This document shows, piece after piece, positions 28,329 through 36,676 of a DNA stretch of 64,000 bases. The notes beneath the pieces are model-generated. The model saw only the letters and a program-made list of their open reading frames with translations. It had not been told where the DNA came from and ran no database searches. How positions within the stretch are numbered: the stretch's first letter is position 1; each line of letters starts with the position of its first letter. Origin of the DNA: Nonomuraea maritima (GTDB lineage: Bacteria; Actinomycetota; Actinomycetes; Streptosporangiales; Streptosporangiaceae); contig NZ_FNFB01000001.1 in NCBI RefSeq assembly GCF_900100395.1, positions 186,001-250,000 of the forward strand, in the 5' to 3' direction. The translations under genes and the position numbers were made by a program.

Positions 28329-29288
28329 TCACCTGGGCGGGGCGGCCAGCCGGTCGGCGAGGGGTGTTCGGCGGTAGAGCACCTGGCGGCCGTCGCGGGT
28401 GCGGGTGACCAGGCCCGTCGCGTACAGGACACGCAGGTGCTGGGAGACGGCGCTCGGGGTCACCCGCAGGCGGCGGGCCAGCTCCACCGTCGCGAGCGGC
28501 TCCTCCAGGAGGCGCAGCAGCCGCGCCCGGGGCGCGCCGAGCAGTGCGGTCAGTGCGGCCGGGTCGGGGGACGGCCCCGCCTCCCACAGCGTGGCGACCC
28601 CGCGGCTCGGATAGACGAGCGACGGCGGCTCGTCCGGGCTGACCGGCGGCGCCGGCTTGTGGGCGAACACCGACGGCAGCAGAAGCAGCCCGCGCCCCGA
28701 GACGACGACGTGGTGCCGGCCGATCATCTTGTCGATGCGCAGCACGCCGTCCTGCCAGCGCAGGTTGGGGTGCATGTCGGCGAACAGCAGCCGCGCCCCG
28801 CCCACGGCCAGCTGCCGGGCGCGGTAGGTCATGTCGGCCTCGAGCAGCAGCCGCATCCGCGGCCACGTGGGCGCGAGGGCGAGCGTCCAGTAGCGCACCA
28901 GCGCCTCGCAGACCGCGTCGCGGAGCCGTACGGCGGAGGCGTCGTCGGCCGGGAGCGGCCCTGCCACGAGCGCCGCCTCCAGATCATGGCGCACGACCCG
29001 CGGGTCCGCCCGCCGCACGATCGCGAGCTCCTCCTCGAAGGACGGCGCGAAGACCGCGGGCCGGGGCGTGAGGAAGTCGGGCAGCGCGAGCTTCTCCCCC
29101 ACCACGCCCACCAGCAGGGCGACGTCGGCCGGGTCGAGCCGCGCGAGCACCGACCGGCGCCACGGCAGGTGCAGCGCGGACAGCCCGGGGTCGCGCAGCA
29201 CCCGCAGGCTGAAGATCGTCTCGTTGAGCGAGGAGATCGCGAACCGGGTGTCCGCGAGGTCCTCCACGCTGAGCTCAAAGCTGATCAT
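28329..29288 (-). CDS. ArsR-family regulator with DUF5937-type N-terminal domain
   Basis: A 319-residue protein. Residues about 1-215 form an N-terminal domain found in actinobacterial ArsR-like regulators (LADTRFAISSLNETIFSLRVL; LHLPWRRSVLARLD), and residues about 235-315 are a winged helix (RLLEEPLATVELARRLRVTPSAVSQHLRVLYATGLV, cited in parts by its helix TPSAVSQHLRVL). No metal-binding Cys pair is present, so it is probably not a metal sensor. ATG 29288 has no ribosome site but follows a TAGCAT box by 8 bases, suggesting a leaderless transcript. It is divergent from an SDR gene, a likely target. Confidence 0.85.
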   Translation of the reverse strand: MISFELSVEDLADTRFAISSLNETIFSLRVLRDPGLSALHLPWRRSVLARLDPADVALLVGVVGEKLALPDFLTPRPAVFAPSFEEELAIVRRADPRVVRHDLEAALVAGPLPADDASAVRLRDAVCEALVRYWTLALAPTWPRMRLLLEADMTYRARQLAVGGARLLFADMHPNLRWQDGVLRIDKMIGRHHVVVSGRGLLLLPSVFAHKPAPPVSPDEPPSLVYPSRGVATLWEAGPSPDPAALTALLGAPRARLLRLLEEPLATVELARRLRVTPSAVSQHLRVLYATGLVTRTRDGRQVLYRRTPLADRLAAPPR

Positions 29289-29296
29289 TAAGCCCC

Positions 29297-29302
29297 ATGC
29301 TA
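29297..29302 (-). promoter_or_regulatory. Minus-10 box for the leaderless arsR-type gene
   Basis: TAGCAT read on the minus strand (29302 to 29297) stands 8 bases before ATG 29288, which has no Shine-Dalgarno sequence. The minus-35 region is weak. Confidence 0.45.
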
Positions 29303-29344
29303 AATCGATTGGCGACGCACCGGCCTCGCGATGAACTGCCCCGC

Positions 29345-30106
29345 GTGACAGACACGACTCATCCCGTACGTACGGCGCTCGTGACGGGCGCGGCCCGCGG
29401 CATCGGCGCCGCGGTGGCCAGGCAGCTGGCCCGCGACGGCCTCGCGGTCGCCCTGCTCGACGTGGACGACGCCACCGGCACCGCCGAGGCCGTCGGGAGC
29501 GCGGGCGGGACCGCAATGGCCGTGACCGCCGACATCTCCGACGAGGACGCCGTGACCACCGCCGTCGCCCGCGTCGCCGCCGAGCTGGGGCCGCCGACGG
29601 TGCTGGTCAACAACGCCGGCGTCGGCCCCCGCGCCCCGCTGGTGGAGCTGACCACCGAGCAGTGGGACACGGTCCTCGGTGTCAACCTGCGTGGGCCGTT
29701 CCTCGTGACGCGAGCCGTCGTCCCTTACATGATCGAGGCCGGCTGGGGGCGGATCGTCACCATGTCGAGCATCTCCGCGACCGGCGACGCCGCCCGGGTC
29801 GACTACGGCAGCGCCAAGGCCGGGCTGATCGGCTTCACCAAGTCCCTGGCCCTCCAGCTCGGCCGGCACGGCATCACCGCCAACGCCGTCGCGCCGGGCT
29901 TCGTGGTGAGCGACATGACCCGTACCTCGGCCAGGAGGCTCGGCATCACCTTCGAGGAGTTCCAGCAGCAGGCGGCGCGGTCCATCGCGGTCGGGAGGGT
30001 CGGGCAGCCGGAGGACGTCGCGCACGCCGCCTCCTACCTGGTCAGCCCCGGCGCGGGGTTCGTCTCCGGCCAGGTGCTGTACGTCGCCGGCGGGCCGGTG
30101 GACTGA
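29345..30106 (+). CDS. Short-chain dehydrogenase/reductase (FabG-like)
   Basis: A 253-residue classical SDR. The cofactor motif TGAARGIG is at about residues 13-20, LVNNAGVGPR near 88, the catalytic Ser/Tyr/Lys in MSSISATGDAARVDYGSAKAG, and the C-terminal GQVLYVAGGPVD. Asp after the second strand (LLDVDD) suggests NAD(H) preference. GTG 29345 begins right at the domain; ATG 29297 in the same frame would add 16 residues. It is divergent from the ArsR-type regulator, so likely controlled by it. Confidence 0.88.
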   Translation: MTDTTHPVRTALVTGAARGIGAAVARQLARDGLAVALLDVDDATGTAEAVGSAGGTAMAVTADISDEDAVTTAVARVAAELGPPTVLVNNAGVGPRAPLVELTTEQWDTVLGVNLRGPFLVTRAVVPYMIEAGWGRIVTMSSISATGDAARVDYGSAKAGLIGFTKSLALQLGRHGITANAVAPGFVVSDMTRTSARRLGITFEEFQQQAARSIAVGRVGQPEDVAHAASYLVSPGAGFVSGQVLYVAGGPVD

Positions 30107-30109
30107 GCG

Positions 30110-30395
30110 GTGCCGCTGATCCTGCTGCTGGCCATGGCGTGTGCCGATGGCGGCCGGGCTGGTGGGCCCGGAGCGACGCGGGCTGGTGAGCGGCACCCTG
30201 CTGAGCGGCTCGCCCGCCGGCATGCTGCTGTCGCGGACGCTCGGCGGGGCGCTGGCCGAGTGGCTCGGCGTCCGCGCCTACGACGCGGCGGGCTGGACCG
30301 GCGTGTGCGCCCTGGTCGCAGCCCTGACCGCCTTCGCCCTGACCCGCCATGTCGTGGCGCTGCGCCGGTCGGAGGTGAACCCGCGCGGTCAGTAA
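30110..30395 (+). pseudogene. Internally deleted remnant of an MFS transporter
   Basis: Coding-like relic in two frames. The first reads LILLLAMA, then after a +1 shift VPMAAGLVGPERRGLVSG, the conserved loop and helices 4-5 of Bcr/YgaY-like MFS carriers. From TLGGALAEWLGVRA it jumps to YDAAGWTGVCALVAALTAF, which in such carriers is the last helix. The central six or more helices are missing, as if recombination had occurred between two WLG-x-RA segments. It starts 3 bases after the SDR stop and overlaps the end of the next minus-strand gene by 7 bases. Confidence 0.75.
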
Positions 30396-31177
30396 GCCCC
30401 GGGCATGGCGGCGCCGAGAACAGGGCGGCGAAGGACCTCTGGAGTGATCACGACGCCTGTGATGCGGCCGGCGATCGCCAGGGCCGCCGGGATGGCGTTG
30501 TCGATGCGGTCGTCCGCGGCCGGATCGATACCGAGCTCACGAAGGTAGCGGTTGAGCCGGTCAGGATCCGCACCCTCCCTCTCGATGGGGAAGGCCGGGT
30601 TGATGTCGGTGAGGTATTCCCCGTCTTCGGCGTAGGCGAGACGGTGCCGGGCGGCGTAGTCATGGCGCATCACCGCCACCGCCTGTCCGCCGTCGAGGGA
30701 CAGCGGGCAGAGTGCCTCCCTGTGCGAGGCTCGCCAGCCGTAGTCCTCGACGGCGATCGTCCAGTCCTCGATTCTTCTCACCGTGATGATCTCCGGCCCT
30801 TCCGGCTGCGAGTAGTCCTCATCCGTGATGATCCGGATGTCCTCGTCCGCGGCCCCGATCCGGCGAAGCACCTCGCGCTCGTCGAGCCCGCGGACGAAGA
30901 CGACGGTGTAGATGCCGCCGAGCCTGCTGTCCTCCCACTCGTAATCCTCCGGCGACGCGCCGGGAGTTCTCGCGGTGACATGGACCATCTCGTACGTGCT
31001 CGCCTGCTCGAGGATCTCGGGATGGGCGGCGAAGAAGGCATCGAAGATCACGGTAGGTATCCGGCCACGGTCGCTGACCGGGTAGCCGTGCGCCGCCGCC
31101 CAGTCCCGGATCTGGGTGCGGCCGAGATCGAGGTTCCGGTAGGTGACGCGGAGGGGAGTGAAGTCGGCATCAGACAT
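30389..31177 (-). CDS. Lsr2-like DNA-binding domain fused to a DUF6461-type domain
   Basis: A 262-residue protein. Residues 21-52 (TQIRDWAAAHGYPVSDRGRI and on to FFAAH) match the C-terminal DNA-binding domain of the nucleoid protein Lsr2, including the R-G-R loop (37-39) that enters the minor groove of AT-rich DNA. Residues about 140-262 (EDWTIAVEDYGWRASHREAL; LTDINPAFPIEREGADPDRL) resemble DUF6461, function unknown. The Lsr2 oligomerisation domain is absent. A decayed second copy lies at 34852-35022. The gene sits in a patchwork of relics, consistent with horizontal acquisition. Confidence 0.75.
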   Translation of the reverse strand: MSDADFTPLRVTYRNLDLGRTQIRDWAAAHGYPVSDRGRIPTVIFDAFFAAHPEILEQASTYEMVHVTARTPGASPEDYEWEDSRLGGIYTVVFVRGLDEREVLRRIGAADEDIRIITDEDYSQPEGPEIITVRRIEDWTIAVEDYGWRASHREALCPLSLDGGQAVAVMRHDYAARHRLAYAEDGEYLTDINPAFPIEREGADPDRLNRYLRELGIDPAADDRIDNAIPAALAIAGRITGVVITPEVLRRPVLGAAMPGAY

Positions 31178-31230
31178 GATCAGAAACTACGCGGCGCGGG
31201 CTCCACCCATCACCAGGCCCAGGTCGGTCG

Positions 31231-32727
31231 TCAGGAGAGCTCGTACGGGATGATCTCGGCGAGCGCGGAGGCGCCGCCCATACCGTAGTTCACGCGCAGT
31301 CGCAGGTATCTGGCCGAGGCTCCCTTCATGTCGACGTCGTTGGGTGCCGACATGCGCGGCCACTCGACCTGCGCGACGTCGGTGAACGTCGTGCCGTCGT
31401 CGCTCACCTGCACGACACCCCGCTCGACGGTGCCGTTCATGTCGTACGCGAGCGTGGGCTGGAACCTGACCGCGGACAGTTTCCTGACCCGGCCGAGGTC
31501 GACCGTGATGTAGTGCGGCAGCGGCGCGACGTCGGAGTGGTAGTCGGTGAAGGCGTCGCCGTCGACCGCCCTGGCCGGGTCGCCGACGCCGGGCCTGAAC
31601 GTGGTGGCCGTCGCGGTGAGCTCGGCCGGGGGCACCGGGGTGCCCTCAGGGGGAGCAGGCCAGACGCCAGGGGCGTCCTCGGGCTCATCTGCCACGGTGG
31701 GCCGGTCGGGTCCGGTTCCCTCGCCGCGGATCACCACGTCGGTGACGACCGCGCTGTGGTCGGAGTAGAACGGGTAGGCCTGGTCGAGGGCGCTGCCCTG
31801 ATGGCGGGGCAGGCGGCGGTCGTCGATGCGGGAGCCGAGGACGCGGACGTCCTCGCCGCGCGTGAAGATGTAGTCGATGCGGCCGGGTGCGGAGCGGAAG
31901 CCGCTCTGCGAGCTCCAGGTGCGGCCGGGGTGGCGCCCGGCGTCGGGGTTGGCGTGGCGGAAGGTGTCGACGAAGCCGGAGTCGGCGAACATCTTGGTCA
32001 GCGGCCAGGGCAGCACCAGGCCCGCGTGCCCGCGCGCGCCGGCGAACTGCTCGGTCCAGTCCAGGTACGGCCAGGCGTTGAGGTCGCCGCCCATGAGCAC
32101 GGGGGCGTCGTCGTCGCCGATGAAGGACGGCAGCGCCTTCTCCAGGATGGCCTTGCCCATGGCGACGCGGCGGTAGCGGTCGTCGTCCAGGAGCTGCTCG
32201 TCGGTCTTCGTCCGCGGCCGGCCGTAGAGGTTCTGCACGACCGCCTCGTGGACGTCCCAGTTGGCGGAGATCTCGTGCCAGGTCCACGTGCTGAAGGCGT
32301 GGACGTGCTTGCCGTTGGGCAGGCCGAGCCGGGCGCCGCCGAGGTTGAACGAGGTGATGTCGGCGTCCGCGTAACGCGGGTAGACCTTCTCGACCTCGAG
32401 CTTGGTGTACAGCCACAGGTTGTCGCCGTTGGCGCTGTAGTCCTCCGGCCGGGTGAGCTGCACGCCGGTGAACCGCTGACCCGCCGGCCGTCCGGCGTTC
32501 AGCCCGTCGAGAATCTTCTGCCCCGATCCGTACCCCTCGATGACGAACAGGACATCGGGGTCGACCTCGTTCATGTAGTCGATCATCTGGTTGAGGTTCT
32601 CGCCCGTCTTCTCCTGGCCGTTGATCGTGCCGCCGACGAAGAGGTTCCAGGACATCAGCCGTAGCGGGGTGCCGACGTGCTGCTCGGGCAGGGAGGTGAC
32701 GGTGACGCCGAGATCCATGCTCTGCAT
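31231..32727 (-). CDS. EEP-fold hydrolase with C-terminal discoidin (F5/8 type C) domain, probably N-terminally truncated
   Basis: A 498-residue protein. Residues about 20-330 are an endonuclease/exonuclease/phosphatase domain: RLMSWNLFVGG, FVIEGYGSG (metal Glu), LMGGDLNAWPY, RIDYIFTRG and FYSDHSAVV (final Asp-His). Residues about 355-498 form a discoidin-type carbohydrate-binding domain (ITVDLGRVRKLSAVRFQP). Such proteins are normally secreted, yet no signal peptide precedes the fold. The frame upstream of ATG 32727 stays coding-like (SRPFVLPAR) for at least 30 bases and then runs into an MFS relic, so the original 5' end was probably lost. Confidence 0.8.
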   Translation of the reverse strand: MQSMDLGVTVTSLPEQHVGTPLRLMSWNLFVGGTINGQEKTGENLNQMIDYMNEVDPDVLFVIEGYGSGQKILDGLNAGRPAGQRFTGVQLTRPEDYSANGDNLWLYTKLEVEKVYPRYADADITSFNLGGARLGLPNGKHVHAFSTWTWHEISANWDVHEAVVQNLYGRPRTKTDEQLLDDDRYRRVAMGKAILEKALPSFIGDDDAPVLMGGDLNAWPYLDWTEQFAGARGHAGLVLPWPLTKMFADSGFVDTFRHANPDAGRHPGRTWSSQSGFRSAPGRIDYIFTRGEDVRVLGSRIDDRRLPRHQGSALDQAYPFYSDHSAVVTDVVIRGEGTGPDRPTVADEPEDAPGVWPAPPEGTPVPPAELTATATTFRPGVGDPARAVDGDAFTDYHSDVAPLPHYITVDLGRVRKLSAVRFQPTLAYDMNGTVERGVVQVSDDGTTFTDVAQVEWPRMSAPNDVDMKGASARYLRLRVNYGMGGASALAEIIPYELS

Positions 32728-32771
32728 GCGCGCGGGCAGGACGAAGGGCCGGCTGCGTACGGTCCCGGCGC

Positions 32772-32872
32772 GTGTACGGCGTGCGCGCCGACGCCCGCAG
32801 CCGCCTCAACACCGCGTACATGACATGCGCGTACCTCGGCGGCAGCGCAGGCTCCTGGCTCGGGGTCCGTGC
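32772..32872 (+). pseudogene. Short relic of an MFS transporter
   Basis: Thirty-four codons reading GVRADARSRLNTAYMTC and AYLGGSAGSWLGVRA, the loop and helix 11 of MFS carriers, with no start. It stops at the same WLGVRA segment at which the relic at 30110-30395 resumes with YDAAGWTGV. The two pieces could have come from one gene split or copied by recombination. Confidence 0.6.
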
Positions 32873-32929
32873 CCGACGCCTTCGTCGCGACCGACGTACG
32901 CAAGCGCCATGGACAGACGAAGTGTCCGT

Positions 32930-34753
32930 CTATGGGAGGAGCAGGTTGCGCAGGCCGACCGTGCCGTCTCTGCTCGCCGACAGCACGACGGCTCGTCCCT
33001 CCACCCGGTGGAGCGCCACGTCACAGACAGCGCCGGTGTGACCGGTGAGCGGCCGGCCCAGTGGCAGGCCGGTGGCGAGGTCCCAGACTCCGATCGTGTT
33101 GTCCTCGCTGCCCGTGACCGCGATGTCCTTCTCGCCCAGCGTGCCGGTGGCGACGGAGGTCACGCCCCTGGCATGCCCCACCAGGGATCCGATCAGCCCT
33201 GCCTGGGCCAGGTCCCAGACCCTGACCGTACCGTCCGCGCTGCCGGACAACAGGACGGGCCTGTCGCCCACATGGCCGAACGTGACCGACCTGACGGCTT
33301 TGGTGTGGCCGGGAAGCGGCCAGGCGACCGGTCGGCCCGTCATCACGTCCCAGATGCGCACCTGGTTGTCCGCGCCTCCGGAAAGCGCCACGACCTTGCC
33401 ATCGAGCCACCCTACGGTCACCGCGTTCACCGGGCCGGCGTGACCGACAAGTGGTTCGCCGATCTGTGCGCCGGTCTCGGGATCCCACAGGCGGAGCGTC
33501 ATGTCCGCTCCCGCCGACAGAGCAACGGTCCTGTTTCCGAGCGCGCCTATGGCCACGTCCCAGACGAAGCTGGTGTGGGCGGCGAACGGCTTTCCCATCG
33601 GTGCACCGGTGGCCAGGTCCCACACCCGGGCGGTCCCGTCGAAGCCGCCCGAGACCACTATGGAAGTGCCGTCGCCGAGTTCGCCGATCGCCACCGCCTC
33701 GACCGAGTCCTTGTGGCCGACGAAGGGCCTTCCGACCTGCGTGCCGGTCAAGAGATCCCATACGCGTAACGTGCCGTCCGAACTACCGGATACCGCTACC
33801 GCCCTTCCCCGCAGCTCTCCAGGTGCCACCGCGTTGACGGCATCCGCGTGCCCCGTCAGTGACCGATCCTGATAGGCGGATGCCGCCCGCGCCGTCAGGG
33901 ACGGATCAGGCACGGTGGACGCTGCCCGCGTCAGTGGCTTCGTCGGCGGAAAGGGCTGACGGCCCGTCAGACGTGCAAGAGCGTCGGCTGTGGCCGGTCG
34001 CGCTGCGGGATCCTTGCTGAGACAGGCGGAAAGCAGCGGTGAGAGGTGACCGGGCACCCCGGAGAGGTCGGGCTCGCGGGTGAGGACCGCGTTGATCACG
34101 GCAGGGACCGTGGTACCGGGAAAGGCCAGTCTGCCGGTCGCGGCGAAAACCATCGTGCAAGCCCAGCCGAAGATGTCGGAAGCCGGACTGACGGTGTTGT
34201 GCTCGATGTGCTCCGGTGCCATGTAGGCCGGGGTTCCGATCGCTCCTGACCGGGTCGTGTGGTGGTCGTCCGTCTTCGCGATGCCGAAGTCGATGACCAC
34301 GGGTCCTTCCGGACCGAGCATCACGTTGCCCGGCTTGAAGTCGCGGTGGACGATCCCGGCTCGATGGATCGCCTCCAACGCGGTCAAGGTGATGACCGCC
34401 AGGCGTTCCAACCCGCTGCCCCGCCGGGGACCGTCGCTCACGACAAGGTCATGGAGGGAGACCCCGGAGATGTATTCACTGACGATGAAAGGCCGATCGC
34501 CGGCCAGCCCCACGCTCAAGACCCTGGCGGTGCAGAACGGAGCGACGCGGCGCGCGATCTCCGCCTCCCTGAGGAAGCGCCTGTGCACGGAGGCGTCACG
34601 GGTGGGATGAAGAACCTTGACGGCCACCTGTTCCCCGGACGGGGACTCCCCGAGATAGACGACGCCCTGGCCGCCTTCCCCCAGCGCGCCGACCAGGCGG
34701 AAGCCACCGATCTGCTCGGGCTCTCCTCGGTAGAGCGGGCGAATACTCGGCAC
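32930..34753 (-). CDS. Soluble Ser/Thr protein kinase with seven WD40 repeats (PkwA-like)
   Basis: A 607-residue Hanks-type kinase. Glycine loop GALGEGGQGVVY at about 22-33, ATP lysine 46 (VAVK), HRDFKPGN at 136-142 and DFG at 155-157, then APE. From about residue 299 seven WD40 repeats follow, each running from GH to WD (for example GHADAVNAVA to RVWDLL; the last ends GLRNLL). No transmembrane helix, unlike the common PknB type. The layout matches PkwA of Thermomonospora curvata. GTG 34753 has AGAGG 5 bases upstream. GC content is visibly lower than in the flanks, hinting at transfer. Confidence 0.92.
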   Translation of the reverse strand: MPSIRPLYRGEPEQIGGFRLVGALGEGGQGVVYLGESPSGEQVAVKVLHPTRDASVHRRFLREAEIARRVAPFCTARVLSVGLAGDRPFIVSEYISGVSLHDLVVSDGPRRGSGLERLAVITLTALEAIHRAGIVHRDFKPGNVMLGPEGPVVIDFGIAKTDDHHTTRSGAIGTPAYMAPEHIEHNTVSPASDIFGWACTMVFAATGRLAFPGTTVPAVINAVLTREPDLSGVPGHLSPLLSACLSKDPAARPATADALARLTGRQPFPPTKPLTRAASTVPDPSLTARAASAYQDRSLTGHADAVNAVAPGELRGRAVAVSGSSDGTLRVWDLLTGTQVGRPFVGHKDSVEAVAIGELGDGTSIVVSGGFDGTARVWDLATGAPMGKPFAAHTSFVWDVAIGALGNRTVALSAGADMTLRLWDPETGAQIGEPLVGHAGPVNAVTVGWLDGKVVALSGGADNQVRIWDVMTGRPVAWPLPGHTKAVRSVTFGHVGDRPVLLSGSADGTVRVWDLAQAGLIGSLVGHARGVTSVATGTLGEKDIAVTGSEDNTIGVWDLATGLPLGRPLTGHTGAVCDVALHRVEGRAVVLSASRDGTVGLRNLLLP

Positions 34754-34851
34754 CGGCACCTCTGTCTGGACAAGATGGCGTGACGCGACGGACAGGCGGC
34801 CCCCACACATGGAGACCGCAGCCGCAGCGCGTCGCGACAGCCCTGTCCCCG

Positions 34852-35022
34852 GTTCGCCTCCACGGCGATGATCTCAGCTCCTTTCGGCTGCGAGTAGTCC
34901 CCGTCATGAATCAGCCGAATGTCCTCGCGCCGGCTCCGCTGCTCCGAGAGGCCGTCGAACGACCGATGTCTGGACGCAGCGAAGATGACAGTGGGACCGG
35001 CTCCTGACCTGGGCACTGTCAC
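34852..35022 (-). pseudogene. Decayed second copy of the DUF6461-type gene
   Basis: A minus-strand frame keeps PTVIF at 34992-34978 and REDIRLIHDGDYSQPKGAE with IIAVEANR at 34929-34852. The intact gene at 30389-31177 has EDIRIITDEDYSQPEGPE followed by IITV at the matching place. The Lsr2-like part and the rest of DUF6461 are missing, and the segment between the two blocks is shortened. The whole 450-base gap 34754-35204 holds nothing else I can support. Confidence 0.7.
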
Positions 35023-35204
35023 TTCGATGGGCGTCGAAATAATGGCGCTCGCGTCATCGAAGTTGATGGTAGTCGGCCGAAGATCGTCTTCTTAGCCTGC
35101 GCAGGGATCAGGCGACCTTCAGATGGCGAGGCCGGGTATGCCGGAGCATGGCAGCATCAGGGGGTGGCGACCTCCAGGCTTTCTGCGGTGGGGTGCCGTG
35201 TGTG

Positions 35205-35801
35205 CTAGGCGTATTGTGGATACGGGAGTGACAGAATTGGGGCGGGACTGTTCATGAGCTCCCAATCCAGGCGAACGCCGCTTTCCGCTTCGACCACGGC
35301 CAGGCAGGCTGCGACGATGTCCACTGACGCATCCGCCTCCTCGCTGTCATAGCACCTGGTGAAGAGACCGACATAGGCATTCAACGGTCCGAGAAGCTCG
35401 GTCCAGGGGGTGAAAGGTCCGGAGGCCGGCTCGGGACCTTCAAGGTCACCTTCGGCTTGTCCGTAACGGAGGTGCATGCTGGTGTAACCGTTGATGTCGA
35501 AGGCCACGTACCAGTGCCGGAAATCTTCGCCGCCCAGCTGGTCAGTCACCTGTCGGCGCTCGGGCACGGGGAAGGCCCAATCCAGGGTGACGATACCAGC
35601 ACCGACCTGGTGAAGTGAGATGCTTCCGCTGGGGTGTGGCAGGTCGTCGGGGTCCTGCAGGTCGGTAGTGGTGTATCCCATGCGACGCACAGCGTCGTCG
35701 ATGGTGAGGACGCCGGAGTCGGGAATCGTCACCGTGTAGGCCATGTCCTCACCGAACTGATCGCGCATGTCGGTGTAACGAGCAACAGCCTCATCCAACA
35801 C
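35205..35801 (-). CDS. Uncharacterised 198-residue protein
   Basis: I do not recognise a family. The protein is acidic, soluble and without a signal peptide. It has mixed alpha/beta text with aromatic motifs (SGSISLHQVGAGIVTLDWAF, FRHWYVAFDINGYTSMHLRY) and a C-terminal helix (DASVDIVAACLAVVEAESG). Size and composition resemble immunity-type or SMI1-like small proteins, but that is only an impression. ATG 35801 has no strong ribosome site. It lies between the DUF6461 relic and a gene with two stops, in lower-GC DNA. Confidence 0.6.
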   Translation of the reverse strand: MLDEAVARYTDMRDQFGEDMAYTVTIPDSGVLTIDDAVRRMGYTTTDLQDPDDLPHPSGSISLHQVGAGIVTLDWAFPVPERRQVTDQLGGEDFRHWYVAFDINGYTSMHLRYGQAEGDLEGPEPASGPFTPWTELLGPLNAYVGLFTRCYDSEEADASVDIVAACLAVVEAESGVRLDWELMNSPAPILSLPYPQYA

Positions 35802-35920
35802 GACTAGATGGCCTTTCTATGCAAAGGAGCGTTCCCCAAGACCAACAGGTGAGAAGGCTCAAGGGACCTACTGGATCTTGACACCGCGCGGTGGTGGCGC
35901 GCGGAGCTGAAGATCAATCA

Positions 35921-36676
35921 TTATGTCCGTACTCGCTTCAAGGATGCCCGGACGGCTGTGGGGGTTTGCCAGGGGTGCATGCCTTCGCCTGCCAGGAGCA
36001 GCGCGGCTTCGGGCAGGTCCAGATCGTCGACGGTCTCGGCGGGGTGCAGGTGGTGAGGCTGACCGGGTTCCCAGAGAGGGAGCGGTTTGAGCTGGTCGCG
36101 CTAGAGGCTGTTGAATTTGAGGTGGTTGAGGATCCGGTTGGTGACTGCGGTGGGGTGGTCGTGGGCGCAGTATTCGTGCCAGAGGGTGCCGGCCCAGGGG
36201 TCGTAGCGGCGCTGGTCCATGAAGTAGCGCAGCGCCTCCAGCAGGCTGCCGGTGAAGCCGAGTTCGTCGATGATGAGCATCGCCGCAGCGCTGAGCAGCG
36301 GGCCGGGCTGGTAGGAGAGCAGGTCGCCGCAGCGTTCGCGGGCGGTGGGTCCGGCGGTGAGGGCGAGTTGGTCGCGCAGGTGACAGAACTCGTGGAAGGT
36401 CCACCACAGGTGGATGTCGGTGTCGGCGGGGAGCATCTCCGGGGTGCCGAGATAGATCGCCAGGCGGAACAGCAGTTCATAGAGGTCTCAGAACGCCTTG
36501 ATGGGTTCGATGGGTCCATCGCGTGGGCGGCGTAGTCGGCCCAGGAGGTCCTGCTGGATGCGCAGCAACCGCTCGCTTCCGACCGGCTGGCAGGGGTTCC
36601 AGTTGCCGTGACGGACTGTCGTCTTCAAGACCGCCAGACAACCGAATCCGCGAGAAATCGGGGCTTGACGGGGCAA
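35921..36676 (-). pseudogene. Unknown gene interrupted by two in-frame stop codons
   Basis: One minus-strand frame reads coding-like across 756 bases but contains TGA at 36488-36490 and a TAG just after FNSL (about 36101-36103). Segment 1 ends LLRIQQDLLGRLRRP ... PIKAF; segment 2 runs from DLYELLFRLAIYLGTPEMLP through HEFCHLRDQLAL and DPWAGTLWHEYCAHD to NHLKFNSL; segment 3 is RDQLKPLPLWEPGQPHHLHP to ASLKRVRT, ending at TAA 35921-35923. Frame preservation across both stops argues for recent point-mutation decay. HEFCH looks like a metal-binding pair but no family is recognised. Confidence 0.65.

Noticed and set aside
31513-32664. A 383-codon plus-strand frame opposite the EEP/discoidin gene
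   Set aside because: Shadow translation without any domain; the minus-strand frame shows complete EEP motifs.
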